This document shows positions 1-7,923 of a DNA stretch of 64,000 nt, one piece after another. Positions within the stretch are counted from its first letter, which is position 1, and the number at the start of each line of letters is the position of its first letter. Origin of the DNA: Paenibacillus sp. E222. Its GTDB lineage: Bacteria > Bacillota > Bacilli > Paenibacillales > Paenibacillaceae. The notes under the pieces are model-generated. The model saw nothing but the letters and a program-made list of their open reading frames with translations, was not told where the DNA came from and did no database searches. The position numbers and the translations under genes were made by a program. Location: positions 7,452,895-7,516,894 of the forward strand of contig NZ_CP058552.1 in NCBI RefSeq assembly GCF_013401555.1, given 5' to 3'.

Positions 1-279
1 AAAACGGGGCTATGCGAGTCAAACTCCACCCAAATTCACTAAATAGCGTGTCTAGAATTCGTTAGAATTTCCAACTTAACCAAATCACCTATATAGCCTT
101 CGCTCTGTTCGTTATAAAAGAAAAAGGGCTGTCGCCACAGATCATTTCCATGATCAGAGGACAGCCCTGCTTCATACGTCCGCTTACGCATCCCTAATTT
201 CGGATCTTCAAGCGGCTCTTAAACACTTCCATCAGCGAACTTCATTTTTCACAACCGAACCAACTGTATAACATTCCTT
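1..279. other. Intergenic left edge of window
   Basis: No convincing coding region is seen. The stretch holds one strong hairpin (listed separately) facing the end of the GH6 gene. The first 110 bases are AT-rich and show no start codon with a ribosome site. A gene further left cannot be judged because the window begins here. Confidence 0.6.
113..170 (-). terminator. Rho-independent terminator downstream of the GH6 gene
   Basis: Read on the minus strand, the arms AGGGCTGTC (168-160) and GACAGCCCT (133-125) pair perfectly and are followed by TTTTTCTTTTAT. The loop holds an additional GATCA/TGATC pairing. It lies about 110 bases past the stop of the minus-strand cellulase gene and is the only terminator candidate for it. 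Confidence 0.8.
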
Positions 280-2712
280 TTAAGGCTCAATGCCCCAGAC
301 CAGAGTATCGCCTTTGTAAAGGGTCACCTTGTTCCAATCCTGATAGGATGTTTTGGTTGGATCGAAGGAGTAATCATTACTCTCGTCAAAGTTGGACCAG
401 TCTGTTTTGTACATCCGAAGCTGGATGTCTCCAGTCTGTCCACCAGCCTGAATGCTGCCAGCGCCAGATGTGAAACTCAGTTCCACATAGGAGTCGGTGA
501 ATGTGCGCTGGATGTTGGCTCCACCAACTTGAGCGTAATCGATAGCAGAATCCATTGCAGCAGAGCCTTCTTTGGAGAAGTAATACCGGATCTTCAAGTC
601 ACTCAGATTCACAGCGGTGCTGCCCAGGTTTTTGATGTTGAAATACGGTTTGATCTGGCTATCCAGAGCATTGGTATCTCCCGCACGATATTGCAGAACC
701 AGATCACTGGTCGGAACAACTACACTTTGCGGTGTTGCAGAAGCTGCCGCAGAATTGGCACTTTCCCCGGCAGCGTTCACGGCACTAACCACATAATGAT
801 AGGTCGTTCCATTGGTCAGACCTGTATTCGTGTAGGATGTGCCGCTCACGCCAGCAGCAACCGTAGTGAAGGGACCCGATGCACTCAACGCTCGTTTCAC
901 GTTATAACCTGTCGCTCCTGCCGAAGCCGCCCAGGACAAGCTGATTTGAGCATTGCCTGCCGTAGCTGTCAGCGCTGTTGGTGCGGCAGGAGCAGTCGCG
1001 CCTGCAACCGGCACAGCACTTTTTACAGTCGAGTTTGCACTTTCACCCACGGCATTCACGGCGCTAACCACATAATAGTAGGTTGTCCCGTTCGTCAAGC
1101 CTGTATTGGCATACGATGTGCCGCTCACATTGGCAGCAACGGTTGTGAATGGACCAGAAGCACTCAGCGCCCGCTTCACGTTATAGCTCGTCGCTCCTGC
1201 GGAAGCCGTCCAGCTCAGGGAAACCTGTGCGTTGCCTGCAGTCACAGTCAGTGCTGCCGGAGCTGCTGGAGCCGTCGTTTCTCCACCTCCATTATTGCTG
1301 GCCGGAAGAACAGGGAATGCATTTTGCACCAGCATGACGAATTGATCATGGAACCAGTGGCCAGATACCGGAGCGTTAGGCAGTGCACCCGTCAACACAC
1401 CATCACGAGTTGTAAAGGTAGGATCACACATCCGGTCAAAGCCCTTGCCTTCATTGTTCGGAATTTCCGAACTGGAACCGTCGGATTCACCCGGAGGCTT
1501 GACCCACACATATGCATCCAGATGAGCTGGTCCTGGTGCTGCCTTCGGTGCTTCACCTATGCCTGCTCCACTGGCATTACACCAGTTCCCCCGATGCTCC
1601 CGGCGATCTACACGTCCGGAATTCACATAATCGTTGATGTTGCTGCCCGTAGCCGATGCAGGACGGTTAACCCCGCCCCAACCATTCCGGCTGGTATCAA
1701 TCAGGAAACCTGTGCTGCTTGGCCAGCCAGCTTGTACGAAATCGGCATACAGCGCAGCGGTGAAATCGGTTTCGTCAAAATAAGGATTCCACTCATAGAA
1801 CTTGGCGGATTTAATCGGTTGTCCACCGATATTGAGATCCGGGTTGGACAGGTTCGGCTCTCCCAGCGGTGTCGTGTTCGCTGTATTCGTAATGAAGCCA
1901 TCCGCACTGTTCAGACCTGCAGCTGTCCCTTGCACAACACTTGTATACAGCGCGACTGCTGCAGAACGGTTGTTATCCCACCCAAGCCAGCCGGAGTGGC
2001 CGATATCCAGATAGTTGTACACATTCGGAATGGCGTGCAGCTTGTCCAGTGCATACTTCACACCCGCCTCATAGATACCTGTTGAACTGGCTTGGCCACA
2101 AGCTGGTGTACTCAGGTTGGTCACAAGGTTAGGCAGACTGTCCGGTTCAATGACTGCAATAATGCGAATATCTTGATACTTCGGATCTGCGAAGATATCT
2201 GCGATCACATCAATATAATCCGTTTTATACGTCTGCAGGGCCGCCTGTGTTAGTGGAAGTTCACCATTGGAGGCCAGTGCATGACAATCCCGCCCAGGCA
2301 AGTTGTAAATAACGAATGAAGCGGTAATGGGAGTACCTGCCTTCTTTTGCGCCAAGGCGGCATCCAGATGCTGCTCCACACTTTTGCGTCCGGCATTGTC
2401 TGTTCCACCATTAATGGCGGCAATACGGTCGATCCAGACTGCTGTTGGATAGGATTTGACCGTTTCCATCTTGGCTTTTAGCGCTGCATCACTGGTGAGA
2501 GCGATGGACGTATCTACGAGAGCGGAATAATCCTGGTTTAAATACGATGTAGCTCCGACAAACGGATTATCCACATGGGCTTCAGCCGCCTGAGTTACTC
2601 CTGGAGCCATGCCCGGGAAAATCCCTGCCGCGAGCAGCGTTGCTGCCAGCATTTGTTTTACACTTCTGCGAAGCACCTTTCCGCCTTTCGATAAGGTTTT
2701 CGATCTTGTCAT
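280..2712 (-). CDS. Secreted GH6 cellobiohydrolase with two FN3 domains and a CBM3
   Basis: Secreted cellulase predicted to release cellobiose from cellulose chains. Residues 1-42 form a long Sec signal peptide with a basic N-terminus. The catalytic domain spans about residues 45-470 and carries GH6 signatures: NLPGRDCHALASNGE at 137-151, whose D142 matches the general acid of fungal Cel6A; IEPDSL at 188-193 with D191; and WVKPPGESDGSS at 403-414 near the substrate tunnel. Two almost identical fibronectin type III modules follow (about 481-569 and 574-662). A family 3 cellulose-binding module ends the protein (about 669-810, ending WGIEP). At 810 aa it is a complete modular enzyme. The start is preceded by AAAGGTGG at good spacing. 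It is monocistronic, with a terminator downstream and a palindromic operator about 290 bases upstream. Cellobiohydrolase rather than endoglucanase is inferred from motif similarity. Confidence 0.95.
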   Translation of the reverse strand: MTRSKTLSKGGKVLRRSVKQMLAATLLAAGIFPGMAPGVTQAAEAHVDNPFVGATSYLNQDYSALVDTSIALTSDAALKAKMETVKSYPTAVWIDRIAAINGGTDNAGRKSVEQHLDAALAQKKAGTPITASFVIYNLPGRDCHALASNGELPLTQAALQTYKTDYIDVIADIFADPKYQDIRIIAVIEPDSLPNLVTNLSTPACGQASSTGIYEAGVKYALDKLHAIPNVYNYLDIGHSGWLGWDNNRSAAVALYTSVVQGTAAGLNSADGFITNTANTTPLGEPNLSNPDLNIGGQPIKSAKFYEWNPYFDETDFTAALYADFVQAGWPSSTGFLIDTSRNGWGGVNRPASATGSNINDYVNSGRVDRREHRGNWCNASGAGIGEAPKAAPGPAHLDAYVWVKPPGESDGSSSEIPNNEGKGFDRMCDPTFTTRDGVLTGALPNAPVSGHWFHDQFVMLVQNAFPVLPASNNGGGETTAPAAPAALTVTAGNAQVSLSWTASAGATSYNVKRALSASGPFTTVAANVSGTSYANTGLTNGTTYYYVVSAVNAVGESANSTVKSAVPVAGATAPAAPTALTATAGNAQISLSWAASAGATGYNVKRALSASGPFTTVAAGVSGTSYTNTGLTNGTTYHYVVSAVNAAGESANSAAASATPQSVVVPTSDLVLQYRAGDTNALDSQIKPYFNIKNLGSTAVNLSDLKIRYYFSKEGSAAMDSAIDYAQVGGANIQRTFTDSYVELSFTSGAGSIQAGGQTGDIQLRMYKTDWSNFDESNDYSFDPTKTSYQDWNKVTLYKGDTLVWGIEP
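727..1272 (-). repeat. Tandem direct repeat encoding two near-identical FN3 modules
   Basis: The two FN3 modules of the GH6 enzyme are encoded by tandem copies of roughly 265 bases (1006-1272 and 727-993). They share long identical protein stretches such as NVKRALSASGPFTTVAA and differ at scattered positions. This indicates a recent internal duplication or gene conversion. Confidence 0.85.
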
Positions 2713-3192
2713 TAGGGTACCACCTTTCCTGTAATTGGATTGGGTATATACTCATGTCTGATCCTCTGTGTCGGCAAGATGCTATGCACGGTAGAGAACG
2801 TATAGATGAGCTGTAGGAACTTCACCTCCATGAATGTAGTTCAATTGGGGCAAGCTAGGTCAACAACAATAAGGTGTGAAACAAGAAACAGAAATGATGG
2901 TGTCTTACACTGAGGTTAAGTGACAAAGCAAGGGGGTAACATCTGTAGGTGTGTGGGGGTGATCTTCGGTGAACGGCTTTCAAGGCATTGCTCAGACTTT
3001 AATAAAGTAAGCGCTTACTTATGAGGTTTTAAAAAAAGGCTTACCCTCGATACAAACCTCACATCGCGTGTCCACCTCCTTATGAATCGATTATACTCCA
3101 TGTAAATATTACTGTAAATTGAATTTATTAAAATTTATTATATTTAATTCCATAAATCATGCAGGAATTCCGATATGTCCCTCCCCAAGCCA
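2713..3192. other. Long leader/control region of the GH6 gene
   Basis: About 480 bases without a gene between the cellulase start and the adaptor terminator. It contains the 16-bp operator-like palindrome at 3005-3020 and, beside it, TGAGGTTT/AAACCTCA arms (about 3023-3063) flanking a T-run. A second ribosome-site-like sequence (GGAGGTGAAG on the minus strand near 2825-2835) is not followed by a usable ORF. Promoter position was not resolved. Confidence 0.5.
3005..3020. promoter_or_regulatory. 16-bp perfect palindrome, LacI-family operator candidate
   Basis: AAGTAAGCGCTTACTT is a perfect palindrome around a central CG, the architecture of LacI/GalR-family operators such as cellobiose or xylan regulators. 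It is 293 bases upstream of the cellulase start and is the only such element in this control region. The cognate regulator is not obvious in the window; the LacI protein at 32.4 kb most likely uses a different motif. Confidence 0.6.
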
Positions 3193-3214
3193 GAAAAAAG
3201 GCCCATCACGGGCT
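3193..3214 (-). terminator. Terminator of the MacAB-type export operon
   Basis: On the minus strand AGCCC-GTGAT-GGGCC is followed by TTTTTT. It lies about 50 bases past the stop of the HlyD-like adaptor gene and separates it from the divergent cellulase control region. Confidence 0.75.
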
Positions 3215-3263
3215 GATCCCCCGTAATGAGCTATTTCACATGGCATATTCTCATGCTCTCTTT

Positions 3264-4355
3264 TTATGGAAGCACCACAATATCTCCCGGTTTCAAACCG
3301 TTCAGTACTTCGGTCTTGTCATCTGTCTCGATGCCTGTTTGAATACTCTGCTGTGCATACTGCCCGTTGCCCTGATCCAGCATTACATATGCCGTATCCT
3401 GATCTCGCATGACCGCCAGCGTGGGAACGACCGTCGCTTTCTCCTTGCGCAGCGTTTCAATCTTGCCTTCCAGACTCAATCCACCGATCAGCTTGGCGTT
3501 TGGCTTCAGATCAATGACAATTTCGAATTGGGAGGGCTGCTTCAGATCTGTTTCCGTTCCCTTTTTGGCAAACCTGGCGATTTTGCTGACCTTTCCGGTT
3601 AACGGAACCTCCTTATTGCCCGTCATATGTACGCTTACAGGCATGCCTGTTTGGATTTTGAATAGCTCCTGCTCGCTAATGGTCGCCACAAATTGTAGTT
3701 TGCCCGTGTCCACAATGGTACCCACATACTGACCTTCGCCCACCATCCGTGTCTTCGTCTCCGTATCGTTCATCAGAAATACACCGGATACCGGCGCGTA
3801 CACGGTCGATAAACCAATCACCGCTTTCTTGGCCTGAACCTCCTGCTCCTTTACAGCGATGGATTCCTTGTTCATTTCGTTGGTCAGTCGTTTTGTTTCC
3901 CGCTCGGCGAAGGCTTTCTTCCGTTCTTCCTCGGTAACCCCCAATTGCTCGGGACCTTCACCCTGAGTAAGACCAATCTCATTCAGTTGAGCTTCCAGCC
4001 TCGATTTCTCAATATCGGTCTCCAACTGCTGCACTTCCGTCTGCAATGCTTTCGAATCAAGCGAGAACATGACCGCTCCCTTGTGAATGGGCTCCCCGTT
4101 CTCCACATTCCACTGCTTTATTTTCGAGGCAAAAGGAGCGTAGACATCCGTCTGTTTGGCATAGGCCGACTTGCCTTTGACCTGAATTTCCTGCGTAATC
4201 GTCTCCTGTGTGACTTCAAATGTGATGGGCTGCGGGGCCTCGATGGGCGCTTCGGGTACCGGTTTATATTGCTGGTACAGAAAGTATCCAGCGCCTGCGA
4301 GAAGTCCGATCATGATGATTCTCTTTATCCATTTGCTTATTGCCGAGTTCTTCAT
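3264..4355 (-). CDS. HlyD/MacA-like membrane fusion (adaptor) protein
   Basis: Adaptor subunit of a tripartite-like ABC efflux system. The N-terminus KWIKRIIMIGLLAGAGYFLY is one membrane anchor (about residues 8-27). It is followed by a lipoyl/barrel-sandwich half (TFEVTQETITQEIQVKGKS), an alpha-helical hairpin rich in E, K and Q (about residues 110-185), the second lipoyl half (GLSTVYAPVSGVFLM) and a beta-barrel/MPD region ending GLKPGDIVVLP. I chose the ATG at 4355 because AAGGGA lies 8 bases before it; the longer in-frame start at 4403 falls inside a short tandem repeat and has no clear ribosome site. It is last in an operon with the FtsX-like permease and the ATPase. The exported substrate is unknown; peptides or macrolide-like compounds are typical for MacAB relatives. 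Confidence 0.9.
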   Translation of the reverse strand: MKNSAISKWIKRIIMIGLLAGAGYFLYQQYKPVPEAPIEAPQPITFEVTQETITQEIQVKGKSAYAKQTDVYAPFASKIKQWNVENGEPIHKGAVMFSLDSKALQTEVQQLETDIEKSRLEAQLNEIGLTQGEGPEQLGVTEEERKKAFAERETKRLTNEMNKESIAVKEQEVQAKKAVIGLSTVYAPVSGVFLMNDTETKTRMVGEGQYVGTIVDTGKLQFVATISEQELFKIQTGMPVSVHMTGNKEVPLTGKVSKIARFAKKGTETDLKQPSQFEIVIDLKPNAKLIGGLSLEGKIETLRKEKATVVPTLAVMRDQDTAYVMLDQGNGQYAQQSIQTGIETDDKTEVLNGLKPGDIVVLP

Positions 4356-4374
4356 TGCCGTATGTCCCTTCATT

Positions 4375-4431
4375 GAATCTGTCTGTTGATTCTGTCTGTT
4401 CAATCTGTCTGTTGAATCTGTCTGTTCAATC
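4375..4431. repeat. Four-copy short tandem repeat of about 13 bases (AATCTGTCTGTT)
   Basis: Four slightly varied copies of the unit GAATCTGTCTGTT sit head to tail between the permease stop and the adaptor start. On the minus strand they would encode NRQNQQTD if translation began at 4403. They more likely form a spacer just upstream of the adaptor ribosome site. Confidence 0.75.
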
Positions 4432-4465
4432 CCTAAACTTTGCTTCCCCTGTATCTCTGTTTTAT

Positions 4466-5830
4466 TTATGCCGATTTAATCACCTGCAACGCATTTGTAC
4501 GTGAGGCGCTAATCGCTGGATAGATTCCCGAGAGTACTCCGGTTAACACCGCAAACGCTATACCAGCAGGCAGGGCCGACGTCTGAATAATTACTTGAAG
4601 AGGTGTACTTGCCTCCATCGAAATTTGCCCTTGGAGCAGTCCATTGACCCCCTGGATGGCTCCGTAAGCGATGAAGACACCCACAATGCCGCCCAACACT
4701 CCAAGTACAGCAGCTTCAGTAATGAACATCTGTCTGATCTGCCACAGATTAGCTCCCAGCACCTTCATGACGCCAATCTGTTTGCGGCGCTGATGCGTGG
4801 ACATGATCATTGCAACGATAATGGACAGCGAAGCCAGCAGCATGACGAATATGCCAATGCCCATAGCAGCCTTCTGATACATGCCGAGCTGCTCCTTCAT
4901 CGCCTGCTCCTGATACAGATTGCTGTCTGTCATCAGTGTCAGCTTCTTAATCTGCGCCTGCACCTGTGCCACATACTTTTTGTCCTCCACCTTCACGAGC
5001 GCCGAGTTCAACCGTCCTGCTGCGGCGGCCTGTGCCTGACTGCTCTGGAACTGTTCGGCGAGCATCCGTGCGGTTTCGAGGGAAACATAGACCTTTTTGT
5101 CATACATGGCATTGTTCTCACTCATGCCGGCAGGCACCTTCAGCACACCCGTCACTCGCAAAGGCGAACTTGTTTTGGCTTTGGACGAATCATTCATGTC
5201 CTGATATTTCAGGTTAAACTGTGCCTGAAACAGCTCGGTTTGGGTAGACATCAACGTCATATACTGCTGTAGAAACTCGTCATTAAACGAATCCTCCATG
5301 AGCTTGTTGTTCAGTTCGCGTATCACCTCGGCGTCTACAAGCCCGAAGGTTGCACCGTAATTCACAATAGCGGCTCCGCTGATCCCCGATGCCCCGCCTT
5401 TGTCAAAACGGTAGCCAAAACGACTCAATGATCCAAGCTCTGTACCGATGACTTCCACATTGGAGCTTTTGCCATCCAATGTAGACATCTCCAGCATATC
5501 CAGCTTCAGCATCGGAGCAACGGCGACAACATGCGGAAGGCTGGCAATAATATCGATTTTTCGAGCCGTTAGCGCTCCTCGTTCGAAGGTGGGCGTCTGC
5601 CCATTGCTTCCGCCCGAACCGATTCCCTCATTGGGAGACACCGTAATCTCATCCATTTTGTAATTCTCGTTTAACGTTTTTTCACCATAGACTTGTACCG
5701 ACTGCCCCACACTTAATGCGATAATCATGGCCGCACAGCCGATGGACAGACCAATCATGCACAGTAGAGTAACCACCTTCCTGCGCACAATCTGTCCCCA
5801 TGACATTCGCAACACATCCAGAACTCTCAC
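4466..5830 (-). CDS. MacB/FtsX-family ABC transporter permease
   Basis: Integral membrane subunit of the MacAB-type exporter. The N-terminus has one membrane helix (TLLCMIGLSIGCAAMIIALS), then a large extracytoplasmic MacB-PCD domain of about 270 residues. The C-terminal FtsX domain has three helices (IGIFVMLLASLSIIVAMIM; AVLGVLGGIVGVFIAYGA; IAFAVLTGVLSGIYPAI), with GVMKVLGA after the first. The topology matches MacB-type permeases that lack a fused ATPase. I place the start at the GTG at 5830: it overlaps the TGA of the ATPase gene (GTGA) and has AAGGAG 7 bases upstream. The upstream ATG at 5881 would give a 55-base overlap and no ribosome site. The tight coupling argues for a stoichiometric complex with the ATPase. 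Confidence 0.9.
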   Translation of the reverse strand: MRVLDVLRMSWGQIVRRKVVTLLCMIGLSIGCAAMIIALSVGQSVQVYGEKTLNENYKMDEITVSPNEGIGSGGSNGQTPTFERGALTARKIDIIASLPHVVAVAPMLKLDMLEMSTLDGKSSNVEVIGTELGSLSRFGYRFDKGGASGISGAAIVNYGATFGLVDAEVIRELNNKLMEDSFNDEFLQQYMTLMSTQTELFQAQFNLKYQDMNDSSKAKTSSPLRVTGVLKVPAGMSENNAMYDKKVYVSLETARMLAEQFQSSQAQAAAAGRLNSALVKVEDKKYVAQVQAQIKKLTLMTDSNLYQEQAMKEQLGMYQKAAMGIGIFVMLLASLSIIVAMIMSTHQRRKQIGVMKVLGANLWQIRQMFITEAAVLGVLGGIVGVFIAYGAIQGVNGLLQGQISMEASTPLQVIIQTSALPAGIAFAVLTGVLSGIYPAISASRTNALQVIKSA

Positions 5831-6531
5831 AACCGCTCTCCTTGCTCTATTGCCTTGGACGGGCCACTTTCCACCAAGCATCCGTCCTGCAATGTAATGA
5901 CAACCTGCATCTGCTCCGCCACTTCAGCCTCATGCGTGACAATAACGAATGTTGTATGCATCTCCCGATTCAGCTGTTGCAAAATGGAAATAATCTCTTC
6001 CTCCGTTCGTGTATCCAGATTCCCGGTAGGCTCGTCCGCGAATATGACGGACGGCTCCGTAATCAGTGAACGCGCAATGCTGACACGCTGCTGCTGCCCT
6101 CCCGATAGCTGGGAAGGGAATAATTCGGACTTGTCGACAAGGCCAACCTGTTCCAGCAGGTGCATCGCCTTTTGCTTACGCTGTGATGGGTGAATGCCCT
6201 GAAATACGAGCGGCAGCTCCACATTTTCCCGAATGGTCAGGTTCGCCAGCAGCTCATACGCCTGAAAAATAAAGCCAATATGTGTCCGGCGAAATTCCGC
6301 CAGTCGGTTCTCACTCATACGTACAATATCCTGATCTGCAATAAGGATCTGGCCTGTGTCGGGCTTCATCAGACCTGCCATCAGATGCAATAACGTCGAT
6401 TTGCCTGAACCGGAGCTTCCCAGCAGTGCAACCATCTCACCCTTACCCACGGATATGTTAATGTCCTGCAACACGGGAACAGTCCCTTGTGTATTGCGGA
6501 ATGTGTGTGACACCTGTTCTACTCGCAGCAT
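5827..6531 (-). CDS. ABC transporter ATP-binding protein, MacB/LolD type
   Basis: Cytoplasmic ATPase powering the adjacent FtsX-like permease. Walker A is GSSGSGKST (38-46), the signature is LSGGQQQR, and Walker B is VIFADEPTGNLD, typical of the LolD/MacB/FtsE branch. At 234 aa it is a single ATPase domain. It is the first gene of the three-gene export operon and its stop overlaps the permease start by four bases. A hairpin lies between it and the preceding two-component genes, so it may be transcribed separately or by read-through. In many Firmicutes, kinase/regulator pairs next to such modules respond to antimicrobial peptides; that role here is inference from context. Confidence 0.93.
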   Translation of the reverse strand: MLRVEQVSHTFRNTQGTVPVLQDINISVGKGEMVALLGSSGSGKSTLLHLMAGLMKPDTGQILIADQDIVRMSENRLAEFRRTHIGFIFQAYELLANLTIRENVELPLVFQGIHPSQRKQKAMHLLEQVGLVDKSELFPSQLSGGQQQRVSIARSLITEPSVIFADEPTGNLDTRTEEEIISILQQLNREMHTTFVIVTHEAEVAEQMQVVITLQDGCLVESGPSKAIEQGERL

Positions 6532-6679
6532 GAATCCGGCTTCCTCTCATCGATGTAATAGAGGTAATTATAGCCATCAGATGTATCGGTCCAATCTGGA
6601 CTTGTATCCAATTTGTAAAATCAGTCTTCAACCAAATTGAATCAAATGGAGATCTGGGGATTTATGAAAAATGCCCGCA

Positions 6680-6736
6680 TAACAAAGAGCCCTATGGGTT
6701 CAGTCCTTAACATAGCGACTTCATTCCATAGGACCC
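6680..6736 (-). terminator. Possible terminator after the propeller-like gene
   Basis: On the minus strand GGTCCTATGG pairs imperfectly with CCATAGGGC across a loop of about 26 bases and is followed by TCTTTGTT. The weak T-tract and long loop make this a partial terminator at best. It may allow read-through into the export operon. Confidence 0.4.
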
Positions 6737-6765
6737 TAGTATCTGAGCATTCCATATTCACATCT

Positions 6766-7923
6766 TTACCAAGCACGGAAGCTAAACCGATATAACTCGC
6801 TTTTTTCCATGGAGCTTCCGACAACAAAAAGATTGCTGTCATTCCATTTCAACTTGATAAAATAATTGATATTCCGATAGATAACTGTATCCGACCCCAG
6901 CTTGCGGTCATTCAGATAGGCAATGTGCACTTCGTTCTTCTGTCCTTCGAGCGTCAAAAAATAGGCAATGCGGGACTCCTCCTCATCCAGATCGAAGCTC
7001 CAGATGGGACCTTTGACCAGCAGCTCAAACTTCTTGGTATCCGCTCGATATCTGTACAATCCTTGTTCGTCATTGATCATGCCCTGAATCAGCATATCCC
7101 CATTCTTCAATACCTTAAATTGCTGGATATCCTGGGCAGGAGTGTATGCGGTGATATCATTTTTATCGTTAAGAGAGAAGCTATAGACGGCGTAATTTTC
7201 TTTCAGTTTGACCAGCACATACACCCGTGATAGATCCCGGCTGATCTCATATAAATCCAGCATAATCAGGGTATCATCCGTACTTGAAATGTTGCTCGTC
7301 TGTGCAACCTTGGCAGCTAACTCATCATAACTGTACAATTCATGTTTCTTTCCTGTCTTTAGCTCCACCATGTTGAACACCAGATCATCATATCCGATGT
7401 AGGATTCATTGCCTACAAAGACGCGTGAATAGGAATTGTCATTCTTCAGCTTGCGATGTTCTCCTGTTTTCAAGTCATATTCATAGGTTGTCTTCTGCGC
7501 CTGAGTCGATCGGTACTGTGAATAAATCAGCTTGCTCTTATCCGGACTCAGGGTAATGCCATACTCTGTATTGGTGGCGATGTCCTTCAAGAGATTATCA
7601 TCCATATGCAGCTGTGACAGCTTGATCCCGGTATAGGAACGATCCGGTCGATTCAATATGACTGTGTTGGAATCAGCTACCTCAAAATCATAGATGGCAA
7701 AGTCATTGGGCAGCTTGGTAGCCGACTCAATCTGAATGGTGCTGCTTGGCGGCGGGGCGAGGCGGCTGTTGAACTGTTTATCCGGCAGAATGACGGTTCT
7801 GGGCTTCCCATGTCCAATGCTGAACAGACTACCAATGCCAAAAATACCTCCGACAAATACAATCAGCAAACCGGATAACATAAGCATATCGCGATGTCTG
7901 CTCCAAAATCCTCGTTTCTTCAT
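6766..7923 (-). CDS. Membrane-anchored, beta-propeller-like protein of unknown function
   Basis: A 385-aa protein with one N-terminal membrane helix (MLMLSGLLIVFVGGIFGIGS, about residues 11-30) and an extracytoplasmic part. That part contains repeated beta-rich units such as YGITLSPDKSKLIYSQY, TTYEYDLKTGEHRKL and ARIAYFL-like blades, reminiscent of TolB/WD-like propellers. No catalytic motif was recognised. The start at 7923 overlaps the kinase stop as ATGA and has GGAGA 10 bases upstream; the nominal upstream ATG at 7932 has no spacing to the ribosome site. The overlap places it as third gene of the regulator-kinase operon, so it may be a sensory partner or a target of this system. Function is unknown. 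Confidence 0.8.
   Translation of the reverse strand: MKKRGFWSRHRDMLMLSGLLIVFVGGIFGIGSLFSIGHGKPRTVILPDKQFNSRLAPPPSSTIQIESATKLPNDFAIYDFEVADSNTVILNRPDRSYTGIKLSQLHMDDNLLKDIATNTEYGITLSPDKSKLIYSQYRSTQAQKTTYEYDLKTGEHRKLKNDNSYSRVFVGNESYIGYDDLVFNMVELKTGKKHELYSYDELAAKVAQTSNISSTDDTLIMLDLYEISRDLSRVYVLVKLKENYAVYSFSLNDKNDITAYTPAQDIQQFKVLKNGDMLIQGMINDEQGLYRYRADTKKFELLVKGPIWSFDLDEEESRIAYFLTLEGQKNEVHIAYLNDRKLGSDTVIYRNINYFIKLKWNDSNLFVVGSSMEKSELYRFSFRAW

Noticed and set aside
529..2085. Long plus-strand ORF of 518 codons opposite the GH6 gene
   Set aside because: It is the antisense of the cellulase, rich in Cys, Arg and His runs as expected from a GC-biased shadow frame, with no ribosome site and no domain.
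6642..6842. 66-codon minus-strand ORF overlapping the end of the propeller-like gene
   Set aside because: Overlaps the real gene in another frame, lacks a ribosome site and covers the hairpin region.
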